Positions 34,480-46,200 are shown, numbered from the stretch's first letter. The stretch is DNA of 64,000 bases from Typhlomys cinereus (GCA_023101885.1 JALPQD010000246.1:1302001-1366000), one strand, 5' to 3'. Notes: generated by a model not told the origin, from the sequence alone. Program-made: numbers and translations.

Positions 34480-35230
34480 CTGGACTCAAAGCCCTCTGAA
34501 TAACCTTCTTGAAACTGACAAGACATTATTGCTGAAGACACATGTTGATGATAGGACACAGAAAAAAAATTAAAGCTGGATCTATTCTGATAGTTTCCTC
34601 TTCCAGGCCAGATTTTGTAGTATTATAAAGTAGTATGCAAACTGCTAGAACAGAAAAGCAATTAACATTTCCAGTTGCAATGGAAGATATTTATTATAGA
34701 AACTCACTCTTGCCAGACATGCAGAAAAAGTGGTTGTGGACTTATTGGCCTGAATAAGATATCTGAGCCATATCCTAACCCCATATCTCAGGAACATTGC
34801 AGAAGAGGCTAGAATGTAAGTGTCTGAAGAGGGCAGGGATTCAAGCAAACTGATTCTGCTAGATGTTACCAGGCTGTTGCATATGTGACCTCGATGTAGC
34901 AATGTCTGTTTTCACAAGTCCTTCACAGGGCTTGGCCTATCAACATTTCTCCACAGAAAGAGGAAGATCTCAAATGCTCCATCCCTCCCCGAGGGTCAAT
35001 GTTGGATAATTGTGGGGGCACTGTCCTCATTGTTTTACCCACTGACATACGACAAATGCTCCAGCAATCACTCAGGAACATGCCGTCCAAAACCATCCAA
35101 ATGAAGCTCAGAAAATCATAAATGTGAACTGACATGAAAAGGATGGGGGAGTGGACTAGCTGGGAAGAACAGGGGAAGTAATGGGAAAAGAAGGAGGGTG
35201 CAATAAGACTATCATAAAATCATTATAAAA
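34480..35230 (+). repeat. Old L1 3'UTR-like fragment, sense
   Basis: The 3' end has GGATGGGGGAGTGGACTAGC, a GGGAAGTAATGGGAAAAGAAGGAGG purine stretch and an AT-rich end, the layout of old rodent L1 3'UTRs. The 5' limit is uncertain. Frames on the minus strand (34645-34902, 34923-35135) are not supported as genes. Confidence 0.4.
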
Positions 35231-35270
35231 CCTCAGCAAAGTTGACATTCTATTCCAAAGAGTGGGTCAA

Positions 35271-36541
35271 GACCATGTTCATAGCACCACTGTTTACAAT
35301 AGCAAAGTCATGGAATCAACCCAACTGTCCAACAGGTGACAAGTGGATAAGGAAAATGTGGTACATTTATACAATGGAATACTACTCAGCCATCAAAAAT
35401 GATGAATTAATGCAATTTGCCGGGAAATGAATGGAATTAGAAGCAATTATATTGAGTGAAGTATCTCAGACACAGAAAAGCAAGCACCATATGTACTCCA
35501 TAATAGGTGGATCCTAGTACCAAACCCACTTAGAGACACACTCAAAGACACACTCTGTAATACCTACAGTAATTGCAAAGATTATAAACAGGAGAGAAGG
35601 GGAAGGAAGGGCCAGAAACAAGGAGAGAGGGTAGTCATGCTACAGCAGAGAAAATAGGCCACCATCAAAGACTGCAAGTAAGTAAGGAGACATCTGGATA
35701 AGCTCACAGACTGTCCTTCCTGGTCACTTGCAACTGATGGGTTATGATCTTACCAGAAAGGGAGGGCATATAGTCTGGTAGATAGAAGGTAACCATTTTG
35801 CAAATGGGAGACTGACCCACCCTACCAGCATGGTCTCCTACTCTTATTCCATCTACCTTTGAATCTACTCTATTTTAACAACTTTTTATCTCTGTCCAGG
35901 GGGTGACATCCAATACCCATCAAGATGGAGCCAAAAGCATTGCAGGAGCAGGAAAACTGAGAAAAAAATAAACAAATCATATTCAGAACCTCAGAGGCTC
36001 TATATCAACCACCTGGAATCAGGCTTGCCTAATCTCTCCCCATCCTGAAACTCAAGGAAATTTGCAGAAGAGGGGGTGGTAAGATTTTAAGACCACAAGG
36101 ATGGGAAGAGTCATATTATGCAAGATACTCCACACAAGTTAGGGCCGAAGAAATTATAACAGGGACTCTGCGTGATCTGCAGAATGACCAATATATCCTT
36201 GACCCCTCAAAGCTCTAGCATGGACTAAAGGCACTAAGATCTTTAGAAGCAAGGGATTAACAGCCACAATAATGTGCCTATACTTAAGGAGAACACAAGA
36301 AAGAGTTCTAGGAAATGCCACTGAGTCCTTACACCTCATCAGAGAGGAGGACCCAGAGGAAAGTTTGACATACACATTAAAGGATGCTTCAGAGATGGGG
36401 GAGGGGACACTGGGAGAAAGGGGGGGGGAAGGAAAAGGAAAAGGGAGGATGGAGCAGGGAGGCCCAGGGAGGGGTGGAGGGAGGGAAGGGACCGGGGTAC
36501 CTATTACATTTGTATGAGTGAAAAAAAATCTACAAAAAAAA
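35271..36541 (+). mobile_element. LINE-1 3' end, 5'-truncated, sense, about 1.27 kb
   Basis: Begins at GACCATGTTCATAGCACC in the last part of ORF2 and runs to GTATGAGTGAAAAAAAATC plus an A-run. Target-site duplication AGTGGGTCAA at 35261-35270 and 36542-36551, with flanking A/G similarity extending it to about 14 bp with one difference. ORF2 end: the frame from the flank into 35430 reads IAKSWNQPN, KMWYIYTMEYYSAIKNDEL and FAGK, then a TGA. The copy at 56371 keeps TGG (Trp) at this position, so it is a point nonsense mutation. The family stop is at 35515-35517. The 3'UTR has G-tracts at 36398-36490. Confidence 0.92.
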
Positions 36542-36702
36542 AGTGGGTCAAAAAACAATTTGTGTGATAAGGGATTAGCCAATATATGCATGTTCTAAAC
36601 TTGTTGCCAAAACACATGAACAGAATTATGTTTTGATTATAGTACCATGTACTAGCACAAAATAATTAGTCAACATAGAGACTATAACAAATAATTTTAG
36701 GG

Positions 36703-36958
36703 GGGCTGGAGAGGTGGCTCAGGGGTTAAGCCTCTGCCTTGCAGGAGGAAGGTCCTGAGTTCGGATCCTAGAACCCATGTATAGAAGCCAGGCGGAAGCG
36801 GAGGAGGCCTGTGTTTCTGGTCCTGGTAGGGCAGAGTAAACAGGGAGGATGTCAGGTGGTCCATGGTGGTTCCGGAATTTGCCCATGGTTCTACACACAC
36901 ACACATACACACACGCGTGCGCACACACACACACATACATGCACAATTGAATAAATAA
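36703..36958 (+). repeat. Young B2-superfamily SINE copy 4, sense
   Basis: Begins GGGGGGCTGGAGAGGTGGCTC, has box A TGGCTCAGGGG, box B region GAGTTCGGATCC, a body with GGTCCTGGTAGGGC, a CA/CGTGCG segment, and ATTGAATAAATAAAAG at the end. It lacks the GGAGCCTGTGAATCCC segment between GGTAGGGC and AGAGTAAACA that copy 6 has. No clear target-site duplication. Confidence 0.88.
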
Positions 36959-37220
36959 AAGAAGAATAATGTGGTGTCTTAAAGTTATAGACTTAAAAAT
37001 GAAGCTAACATAATTTAAATTCTTAAAAAAAATTTAGGCATAGTAACAACAGCCTTTTCTCATCAAAACAGTGGTGAACATAACACTATACTTTGTCAGA
37101 AAAAATTTCATATTGTTTTAATCACCTTATGTTATTATTATTGAATTTATGATTACTTCTTATCACTACTCTTTCAATGTGCTTAATTTAAAGAACAACT
37201 TTTATAATAATCTTGCATAT

Positions 37221-37410
37221 GGGCTGTAGAGGTGGCTCAGGGGTTAAGCCTTTGCCTTGCAGGCAGAAGGGCCTGAGTTCGAATCACAGATCCCATGTAT
37301 AGATGCCAGTTGGAAGTGAGGGTGGCATGTGCTTCTGGTAGGGCGGAGCCTGTGAATGCCGGAGGAGGAGGTGGAGGAGGTCCATAGTGGTTCCCGAATT
37401 CGCCCGTGGT

Positions 37411-37452
<42 letters not shown>

Positions 37453-37480
37453 TGAATAAATAATAATGAAAAATATATAA
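37221..37480 (+). repeat. Young B2-superfamily SINE copy 5, sense
   Basis: Perfect 15-bp target-site duplication AATAATCTTGCATAT at 37206-37220 and 37481-37495. Box A TGGCTCAGGGG at 37233-37243; box B AGTTCGAATCA at 37276-37286, the best-preserved internal Pol III promoter of the set. (CA)n of about 18 units precedes ATTGAATAAATAATAATG. The minus-strand frame 37237-37686 is a SINE translation running into flank. Confidence 0.95.
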
Positions 37481-37495
37481 AATAATCTTGCATAT

Positions 37496-37744
37496 ATGGG
37501 ATTTGATATGAAATCTATACTACTTGACACTAACTGGAGTTTCCTACCTCTTTTGGGCCTCTGGACTGTCTCTGCTACATGTAAAGAGATATCACGTGTC
37601 CAAATACTGTACCATCTCACTCTGACAAATCTGTCTCCCTGTGAAGCATGCAAACACAAGGTAAGAAGCTGTTTCTTATCACTCATTCTTTCCTGTACTT
37701 TTCATGGTACAAGGACTGCATTACATGTTCAAAAGGTATGTAAT
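37496..37744. other. Unique DNA between SINE copies 5 and 6
   Basis: About 250 bp of unique sequence; no gene recognised. Confidence 0.5.
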
Positions 37745-37759
37745 AAAGAATGCAAAATA

Positions 37760-37996
37760 GGGGCTGGAGAGATGGCTCAGGGGTTAAGCCTCTGCCTTGC
37801 AGGCAGAAGGTTCTGAGTTCGTATCCCAGATCCCACGTATAGACGCCAGGTGGAAGCGGGGGCAGCCTGCGTTTCTGGTCCTGGTAGGGCGGAGCCTGTG
37901 AATCCCGGGGCAGAGTAAACAAGGAGGAGGCATCCATGGTGGTTCCCAAATTCGCCCGTGGTTCTACATACACACACAGACACACACACACACACA

Positions 37997-38052
<56 letters not shown>

Positions 38053-38076
38053 TGAATAATTAAAAAAAATTTAAAA
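37760..38076 (+). repeat. Young B2-superfamily SINE copy 6, sense, longest CA segment
   Basis: Perfect 15-bp target-site duplication AAAGAATGCAAAATA at 37745-37759 and 38077-38091. The most complete body in the window, including GGCGGAGCCTGTGAATCCCG. The (CA)n segment at about 37967-38050 is about 80 bp with GACACA interruptions, much longer than in copies 1, 2 and 3, so it has expanded or is a long allele. The minus-strand frame 37683-38087 is artefactual. Confidence 0.95.
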
Positions 38077-38091
38077 AAAGAATGCAAAATA

Positions 38092-38985
38092 AATTGTCTT
38101 AGACTAATAAGTCATATGCAGCAGTCATTGTCATTCTAACATAAAATCCTTCCAGAAAAAGCAAGACTGTGGTATGTACAGCAGAATGTCCCAATAATAT
38201 CTGCCAAAATTTTTCATTCTCTATATGACAATTAGTGAATTAATGTTTCATTATAATAAGATTATCATAAAGTTCCTTAACAAGGAAAATTGCAAAACTA
38301 TGAACTTGTTAAATTAAGAAGACTACCTATGAGTGAAATACATTTACAAGGAAATAGTTAATCTACATAAATCTTTGCACAGAACAGCAGAGATAAATTT
38401 GTATTTAGCGGCATGTACTCGTCAAATACTCACGTCTGTATGTCATATAAAACCTTTCTATACAATTGAGTTTGTCACCAGCGCAGGCTGTGGATGGCTC
38501 AGTAACTCATTCTATGTTATTGCTTCCGAACAAAGATGCTTAAGTACCATCCATGGGGTGGCTTTTGAAGGGTTCTAAATGAATAACATTATTATAAACT
38601 TCTGTAGCATTTACAGAGCACATACAATTTAGTTTAACATCATTGTGAAATGCTGTCTTTTCTAACAGCAAAGCAACCCAAATGCAGCATGTTCTCTTTT
38701 TAAAATTCAGGGAACATTTTCCCCAATGCTATTTTGTAGCTTGTTTACATGAAACAGAAAAAGATAAATTCTTCCTTAAAAGTCAACTGACACTGCAATA
38801 GTATGTAATTACCATCCTGATATACCAGTCTTCCAAAAGAAATAGAAACCCAGGGACGGCTTAATACAGTCTCTGTCCAACATCATTCCCAGGATAAAAC
38901 TGGAAACCAGGTTACCTTTAGCTTCAGGTGCAGACCTTGTCACACAGTTAGTGAGATGAAAGATCTATATCCTAGTTTGTCTTCA
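38092..38985. other. Unique AT-rich DNA, no gene recognised
   Basis: An 81-codon plus frame (38333-38578) has no recognised motif. Confidence 0.45.
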
Positions 38986-38989
38986 TGTT

Positions 38990-39330
38990 GCAGATAAATT
39001 CACAACCAAACAACCTAGGTAAAGAAAAGGTTATATCTGGTTTAAAATTCTGCATACAGTTCACCATCTAGCTTGGCAGGAGAGTTTATTCCAACATCAG
39101 AACAGAAAGATCTGACCACATCATATTCCCAAGAATTGCTGAGAGAGAGGCAACACCCCCAGCCCAGAAGACTACAAATCTGGCAGAATATGGACACTTA
39201 CTGAACCAACGCTCCAGTTTAATCCAAGTGCCTGAGGAATGGTGTGACCACCATGGGTTGGGCTCTCCAACATCAATTAGAATGATAATTTCCCATGGGC
39301 TTGCTCAATACTTACACTAATTTCTGATTT
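38990..39330 (-). repeat. Possible LTR-type fossil, antisense
   Basis: The order TTCATGTTGCAGATAAATTC, GGTTATATCTGG, TTGGCAGGAGAGTTTATTCC and a CCCAAGAATTGC region resembles the antisense fossil at 23820. Family uncertain. Confidence 0.3.
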
Positions 39331-39584
39331 ATCATATATGTAATCAAAAAGGTCACCTTTCAGGTGTCAATTTGTACTATTTCAATTTTTCAGCATCAAA
39401 ACCTCTTTATTCTCTCTATGTCCACTTATGACCTGATTCAACCCTTCCCGGCTTCCAGGAATAGACCCCCTTAATTCAAATTTAAACCAGTGATCTGGCT
39501 TGAATAACACTAGCTAGAGATCCTATTGCTCTAAATCTATCTCTCTACAGTCAAATAGAAACAATGGGAGGGAAATGTTCATAA

Positions 39585-39870
39585 GTTTTTTTCTTTTATG
39601 TATTTTTAATACTTTTGAAAATTTTACCATTTTAACTAGTTGTACAAGCACAATGAGTAATAATTCCTGCTCTCCTCCCTTCTACAGTGAGAACCTCAGG
39701 AGCTGAGGCATGACATGTGAAGGATTGTTCCTATCACTAAATCTGTCTAAGGCACATGATCCGCCACAGAGGTTTGAACCCCCACAAGAGCAGATAATCC
39801 AGAAGGAACCCTGGTACCCACAGTAGCAGACAGAGTAGAGGGTGGGAGAGAGTAGAACGGGTTGTACTAT
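39585..39870 (-). repeat. L1 3'UTR-like fragment, antisense
   Basis: TTTTAACTAGTTGTACAAGCAC followed by CTCTCCTCCC parallels the start of the antisense L1 tails at 23106 and 47406. More diverged; right edge unclear. Confidence 0.4.
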
Positions 39871-41470
39871 TTCATTCTTCCAAATTTGGATCCTTATGGC
39901 ATAAGAAGTCCTGAAAGTCAGTGATCATTTATTTTCGCTTTTTTTCTTCCCTGTACTTTTTGTGGTTCAAGAAGTATATTGCAAGCAAAAAAAGTATGTG
40001 ATAAAAGAATGCAAAATAAACTCTGTCCTGGATGAACATGTGGTATGTAACCAAGTGCCAAAGCCTGTGGGCAGAAAAGCAAAAATAAATAAACAGGGAA
40101 ACATTTAAAATGACTTTGGCTCAGCTGCTCTGTGTCTTGAAAGACTTGAGCGCATCACAAAGAGCAAGGGTGTCACTCTCCATGAGTGACTTTCCTCTGG
40201 TTCTCCAAAAAGAATCTGAACTTTGGAGGAACAGGAGAGGAACACTGCTTGATGTCTCATCGACTATCACCAAAGTGAATAAATGAGTCACTGCCAGTCA
40301 AGACGTGAACTCATTGTTCCAAAAGGCATGTCCTCCCAACTGTTTGTTGAGTGGTTTTCCCCTCAGCACGCCTCCTGAGCCATCTGAGATGAATAACTCT
40401 GCAGGGCTTCCACCTCCCTGGGTCACAGGATGAAAGAGTTGGGAGGAATGGCAGGACTGTCGGCAATTCGTCTTCCCAAGACTCAGGGCTTCAGAAAGAA
40501 TGACCTAAGCTGTGAATAATGGACAGGCAGATGGTTTCAATAAACATCATCTTGGTTCCTACATAATGGAATTATGTCTCAAAATTATGAGCTCATAGAC
40601 ACAGTGGAGTACACGTCGGGAGTGCAGGAAAGATTTATGTTTACCTGGACCTAGACGACCTGCTGAAAGAGAACTTTGAGCTATATGTAGTTGGGGGTGG
40701 AAGATAGAAAAAGGTAATAAATGTCAGGTGGTTAAAAGTAAATGAGCAACATGTAAAGAGGAGGAGGAGAAGTAATGATGTAGATGATGTCATAGTTCAT
40801 CAGAAAGTGCCTGCCTGGGGTGACCTCGTGGCCGTTTTGGACACTTTCCCAGGAATTCCACTTGGCCCCCATTCACTCCTTTCAATATGTGACTTTAGCG
40901 TCTGTGTAGAAACATCTGAAACAGTAGACTGACAAATGTAATGTGACTAATAAAAGATCAACTGTTCTTAGTTTCCATATGGGATATTTCTAGGCAGATT
41001 GTTATTTTTATAACAGGAGGATTCTACTTGGACATTTGGAAGCATGTTTTTCAAGGCTAAATATATTCGAAACATGTGCTGTTCTAAAATGTTAGAAGGT
41101 AGTCTTTCCTAAATATTAACTTTCAGTATATATTGTCAGTGTATTTCATGCAGGATGGAGTTTCACTAATTCACGTCAATTCCAACATTGTCTCATTTCA
41201 TATAGTAATATGCCATTATGGAAATAAAGTAATGGAAAATGACAATTATGTCATTTCACAAAGATACCAGCTATTGGAAGATAACAATATGTAACCATGT
41301 TGAGTTTTCTATCCGGGGCTCCTGAATTTTCACTTCTATTTAGAATTATGTCTGCTTGTAAAGCATGGATATTTACACACATGATAATCAATTTAAGTTC
41401 TCTGAGTTCTTTAAATGTCTGTCTTATGCTTAATTTTATGTATTGGAAAATGAATACATTCCGTCTAAAG
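39871..41470. other. Unique DNA, no gene recognised
   Basis: The part 40110-40500 is less AT-rich than the rest. I see no exon-like frame with splice sites or recognisable domain, and no known repeat. Confidence 0.45.
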
Positions 41471-41474
41471 AGAA

Positions 41475-41480
41475 CGCACG

Positions 41481-41514
<34 letters not shown>
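41475..41514. repeat. (CA)n microsatellite
   Basis: CGCACGCACGCA followed by about 14 CA units. Confidence 0.95.
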
Positions 41515-41517
<3 letters not shown>

Positions 41518-42365
41518 GGTTTAGTTTCTCTGGAGAAACTTGTGGCTCATACAACTTTTCAAAATTACTTTATCATTCCAGAATTATTATAGCTTTGCTT
41601 GCATCAACCACAAAATTTTAAGGATGGTTTCATCAGTCATTGCAAAGACTCATTCTCAGCCTTTCTTGTTGAATGAAGAGGAACAGGAGGAAAAGAAGGA
41701 GGAAGAGTGTTGTAGGAGAGAGAAGAAAAGAGCCAATAAAATCCACAAGTTTCTGATTCACTATTGCTGCTATAATTTATGCTAACATAGCTTAGCATTC
41801 TATTACACATTTTAAGACAAATAAGCATGTAAGATAGTAGGTTTCCTTTTTTATTATCTCTCTATGAAAACTTAAAATCTGTCTTTTACTTAAGATGAGT
41901 CAGCATCCATTCATTGAAAGATTAATAGTCCACAACTTACATTGCACAATGTATTTTTTAGTCTGAAGTAGAGCAGGGAAACATCTCCTGTAAAATTTGC
42001 ATATTAAAAAGTCACTACATGAATATACAAATAAAGAAGGCTTATATTTCCATTGCAGCATATGAACAAACCTTCTTTGAATCTCTACAAAAGAGCATAT
42101 GTATCTAGAAAAACACACACACACACAGTAGCCATTCCAGCAATATGTCAAATGCAAACATTAAAGCATTTATTAAAAATCAACACCCTGAACAAGATGT
42201 CAAGCAATTAATGATACTAGCTGGCACTAGAGAAAAAGAATAACTTTCAAGATAAGTATGTTTTTGCAATTTAGCCTTATTCTGGACTTAAGACATTTCA
42301 ATGGACTTTAATCTGGAGTGCTTGGATACAAGTTTTTCACAAATTTCTGAATTCCTGGCTATTTA
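41515..42365. other. Unique AT-rich DNA, no gene recognised
   Basis: Short overlapping frames (81 codons plus at 41540-41785, 85 codons minus at 41900-42157), unsupported. Confidence 0.45.
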
Positions 42366-42369
42366 AAGT

Positions 42370-42372
42370 TTT

Positions 42373-42422
<50 letters not shown>

Positions 42423-42470
42423 TTCCTTCCTTCCTTCCTTCCTTCCTTCCTTCTTTCCTTTCTTTTCTTA
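42370..42470. repeat. (TTTC)n-(TTCC)n tetranucleotide array
   Basis: About 12 TTTC units pass into about 9 TTCC units and then degenerate. A pure pyrimidine strand of about 100 bp, the same motif class as the large polypurine tract at 44.1 kb but in the opposite orientation. Confidence 0.95.
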
Positions 42471-43323
42471 CACTTTTTTCTCATTTTATATAAAAAATCA
42501 TCTGGAGAAATGAAATAAAAAATAAAAACTGACAATTAATTTACTGTATTCCTGATAGTAGACTGGAAATTTTCCAAACCATCTGGAATGTTGTAAAAGC
42601 ACAGAAAAAAAAAAAAAAAAAACAGTGCCTCTCCCAACTGTTTGGGAGACAGGAGACATGGACTTCATCTAGCTGGTCTGACCTTCTATGTTGAGTGTCT
42701 AGTCAGGAGCATGATGGATGTGCCTTTGCCCCTACAGGACCATACATCATCAAAGTCCACTCTTACAATGTAGTTAACATTTCAATTTTCCTTATTGTAG
42801 GTACCCAGAGTGTCATAAATAGTGAAAAGACCAAGGAAGGCTGCTTCTCCTCCAAACTATTGCAATATTTTTGGTCCTGAATATTATCATAATGTGTCTA
42901 TGAATCTTAAATTAAACTATAGGATATTTGAAAAGAAATAAGAGTAATTTGTTGAACATGGATACATCATCTGAAATCTTATAATGACTTTTTTTGTAAT
43001 TAAACGTAGCAAGGTAATGCTTTTTCATGACTCGTACTGACAAGTTTTTCACATCAAATGATCAACTCAGAACATTATTGAATAATATATCAAAACATCA
43101 AGCTATTTTTCTAAACAGTATTTTTCAGGAGAGGATCGACTTGCAAAAGTTGTTCTCTGACATTCGTCCATGCACAATAGTAAGCGTATGCTTCTCTCTC
43201 TATCTCTGACTCTGTGTCTTTCTGTCTCTGTTTCTTTCATCTCATTTGTACTCTTTTCTCTCTCTCCAAATACATGAAGGAATTGCAGAATTCATTTTAA
43301 AAATAAATTTTGAAATTTAAAAA
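42471..43323. other. Unique DNA with an A19 run, no gene recognised
   Basis: A-run at about 42604-42622 followed by CAGTGCCTCTCCC; an old retrotransposed tail is possible but no element is recognisable. No gene supported. Confidence 0.45.
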
Positions 43324-43655
43324 CTGCTGGGGAAATCTCCTTGGTTAAATACTTTGCCCTAAAAGCAAAAGTGCTAGAGTTCAGTTACCCAGATCCAGTG
43401 TAAAAATGTCTAACAGAAATGGCAGAAGCCTGTAATTCATGCCCTGGAAGACAGAGCCCAGGAAACCCCAAAGCAAAGTCATATGATGTAAAGGAATCCA
43501 GAATGATTCCTATGTCATCTTGAATACCATAGGCATACACACTTAAGTACTATCTTGCATACATCCTGCACATAAATTTACACACATGTTCATGCACATA
43601 CTCACACATGCATACGCACACACACAGATGTACACACACATATACAAAATTAAAA
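43324..43655 (+). repeat. Old B2-superfamily SINE, sense
   Basis: CTGCTGGGGAAATCTCCTTGG as the decayed head, GAGTTCAGTTACCC as the box B region, then TAAAAATGTCTAACAG and ACAGAGCCCAGGAAACCCC in the body. The 3' part is CA-rich (ACACATGTTCATGC, ACACACACAG) and ends ACAAAATTAAAAG. Same older type as 5978 and 25377. Confidence 0.65.
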
Positions 43656-43909
43656 GCATTCAGAATAAGACCCAATAAAATGTAAAATTTACCTTTAAAA
43701 TATTTGCCTGTAAGTCAAGGCAAATATCAAGAGGCAGTCTAAAAAATAAGTATATAAAATATTGACATATGAAAATAAGTAGGCTGAGTTTCTTTCTCCT
43801 TCCCCTACTAGAGAAAACCCACCTACACTGGCTTACAGGACCTCACCTTAAATTAACCAAAGTAGAGACATTGTGGTAAAGAACATTTTCATGTAAACCT
43901 ACCTTCCAC

Positions 43910-44055
43910 CAGACTTGGTGGCCCAGACCCCTGTGCTCGGTTCTTTAGGAGGCTGAAGAAAGAGGATGCAATATCAAGAACCACATAGGATGCAGAGTGA
44001 GTTACAGGCAAGGCTGGACAACTGTGAGAGACTCTGACTCAAAGCAAACAGTGAA
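43910..44055 (+). repeat. B1-like (7SL-derived) SINE, diverged
   Basis: GACTTGGTGGCCCAGACC, TTAGGAGGCTGAAG, CAGAGTGAGTTACAGG and GAGACTCTGACTCAAAG occur in the order and spacing of rodent B1. No poly-A or clear duplication remains. Confidence 0.6.
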
Positions 44056-44119
44056 AGAGAGTTCTAAAAAGTCAGTCAAGTTTTAGGGGTTGCTTATTAT
44101 ATTTGAAGTATCGAATCTC

Positions 44120-44815
44120 AGTACAAGGAAGGAAAAGAGGATAGGAAGAAGGGAGGAAGGAGGGAGGAACAAAGGGATTGAGGAATGAAAGGTGGGAGGG
44201 AGGAAGGAAGGAAAGAAGGAAGGAAGGAAGGGAGGAAGGAAGGAAGGGAGGAAGGAAGGAAGAGGAGGAAGGAAGGAAGAAGGAAGGAAGGAAGGAAGGA
44301 AGGAAGGAAGGAAGGAAGGAAGGAGGAAGGAAGGAAGGGATGGAAGGAGAGAGAGAGGGAGGGAGGGCGGAAGGGAGGATAGAGGAATGGAGGGAGGAAG
44401 AAAGGGAGGGAGGGAGGGAGGGAGGGAGGGAGGGAGGAAGGGGGAGGGAAGAAGGAAGGAAAGGAGGGAGGAAAGGAAAGGAGGGAGGAAGCAAGGAAGG
44501 GAGGGAGGGAGGAAGGGGGAGGGAAGAAGGAAGAAAAGAAGGAAGGAAGGGAGGGAGAAAGGGAGGAAGGGAGGGAGGAAGGAAGGGAGGGAGGAAGGGA
44601 GGGAGGAAGGAAGGAAGGGAGGGAGGGAAGAAGGGAGGGAGGAAGGAAGGAAGGAAGGAAGGAAGGAAGGAAGGAAGGAAGGAAGGAAGGAAGGAAGGAA
44701 GGAGGGAGGGAAGGGAAGGGGAGGGAGTGAGAGGTGAGGGAGAGAGGGAGGAGGGGATGGAAGAAGTAAGAAAGAAGAAAGAAGAGAGAATGAGAGGAGA
44801 GAGAGAGAGAGAGAG
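44120..44815. repeat. Polypurine (GGAA/GGGA)n tract, about 700 bp
   Basis: Nearly uninterrupted purine on the plus strand, built of GGAA, GGGA and GGAGG units with local changes of register, ending in an AG run. Because TAA, TAG and TGA need a T, the plus strand is open for 226 codons (44178-44858). The complement is open for 248 codons (44083-44829). Both encode only a few residue types (Gly, Arg, Lys, Glu; or Pro, Ser, Leu, Phe), so neither is a gene. Long mirror-like polypurine tracts can form triplex DNA. Confidence 0.97.
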
Positions 44816-45765
44816 ACTAAAGAGGTCATTACTTACACATCAGTGCTTCTCCACATGAACCACCTTCAGAACAGCAGACAATTTTAATTAGGCAGAGCTG
44901 ATATTATGATTCGGTCACATGTTTGCAAATATATTTCATTCTAGTTAATCATATCCCACTAGAAATTACTGATAGAGGTGTTCCTGTGACCTGAGCGATT
45001 GAAAATAACAGCTGAATCATCCAGCGTTGTCTTAGCAGACGAAATTCCTAGGAGAAAGAAAATAAAATTACCTAAACAAAAGTGTTCTGCCTCCTATCAC
45101 TAAGAAGGATGGGAGCACTAATGTTGCTTAACTATGAAACACGGCATATGAATCACACAATACAAGCTTGTGAAAATGAGATTATTATTTTAATTTTATT
45201 TTGTGAATTAGAATTTTGAGATTAAGGTTATAACACCCCTTCCAGTTAGGATAATCAAAAATTGGTTCACAAGAGGATCATTTTGAGTATCTTATACCTG
45301 GAAGCAAGGGAATCATAAAAAATTCCTAACAACATTGCAGAACTTATTTACAAAATATATTCCTTACTAATCAACATTCACAAACCCAGGGTCTGTGCAG
45401 CAGCTACTGAAGGAAAGAGAATTGAGATGACTCAGTGGTCAAGTTTGAGAAAGACTTTATCTCCTATTTCCTTTATAACTCTGCCAGATGGGACATTCCT
45501 AGATACAAACAAAGCTATAAGGAATTCTGAAAAAAAAAATATGGTCCAATCTGTCCCAATCTAGAGTACTACACACTAATTCTCATGAAGATGTCAAATT
45601 GCAATTGTTGGTAAGTGTGGGAAGCGGGTTATAGTATTTTTAAAAGATCTGTTAGGAGAATTAGACTCATCTTTTCTAGCGTCTGCTTGAAAAATCACGT
45701 GGTATAGCTATCACTGCTGTACTGATAAATCTGTGTTATATTTTACATTATATATCAATAATTTT
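44816..45765. other. Unique AT-rich DNA, no gene recognised
   Basis: No supported gene or repeat. Confidence 0.5.
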
Positions 45766-45769
45766 CTGT

Positions 45770-46200
45770 TTTAGTTTGGATCTTGCACTCATGCAGGCTC
45801 ACATACTGAGGGTTTGGGCTCCAGGATGGTGATTTTATAGGTGATAGACACTTTAGGGGGTCTCCTCCTACACAGGTCTCCTCCTACACAGGTCTCCTCC
45901 TGAATGGAGATTGTATCATCCATTCAGTGGTAGGTTTGTCATGGAGATTGTGGTATCTTGGTGTCCATTAAGGTGTCTTGCCATGGCATTCATGCCCTCT
46001 GGCTAATGATAAGTTGAGCATTTTGCTGAGAATGTTTTTGGTAGTATGGTTGATCAGCAGCGATCAGCAGGAAATGGGACCGACTGGTCGTGAAAATGAA
46101 GCGGCAGAGTTGTGTCATGGTGAGAGAACGCTGAGTGACACATTGCCCTGCTGCACATCTTTCTAAAACATTTTGCCATAAGAATATGGCAGGAAAAAAA
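45770..46200. other. Unresolved segment, possibly LTR-derived
   Basis: Starts GTTTTAGTTTGGATCTTGC, a common opening of mammalian LTR-type repeats, but the rest does not match anything I can name. Frames of 62 (plus) and 75 (minus) codons overlap and are not supported. Confidence 0.3.
45859..45900 (+). repeat. 16-bp tandem repeat, 2.6 copies
   Basis: The unit GGTCTCCTCCTACACA occurs at 45859-45874 and 45875-45890, and a 10-bp partial third copy at 45891-45900. It sits in an unresolved segment (about 45770-46200) that may be an old LTR fossil. Confidence 0.9.

Noticed and set aside
37233..37290. tRNA-like sequences with box A and box B (here and in all SINE copies)
   Set aside because: They are heads of dispersed SINEs with duplicated target sites and A-rich tails, do not fold as a complete tRNA, and are not called as tRNA genes.
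44083..44858. Two long overlapping open frames (248 codons minus, 226 codons plus)
   Set aside because: Both come from the GGAA/GGGA polypurine tract; residue composition is restricted to four or five types and changes in register with the repeat.
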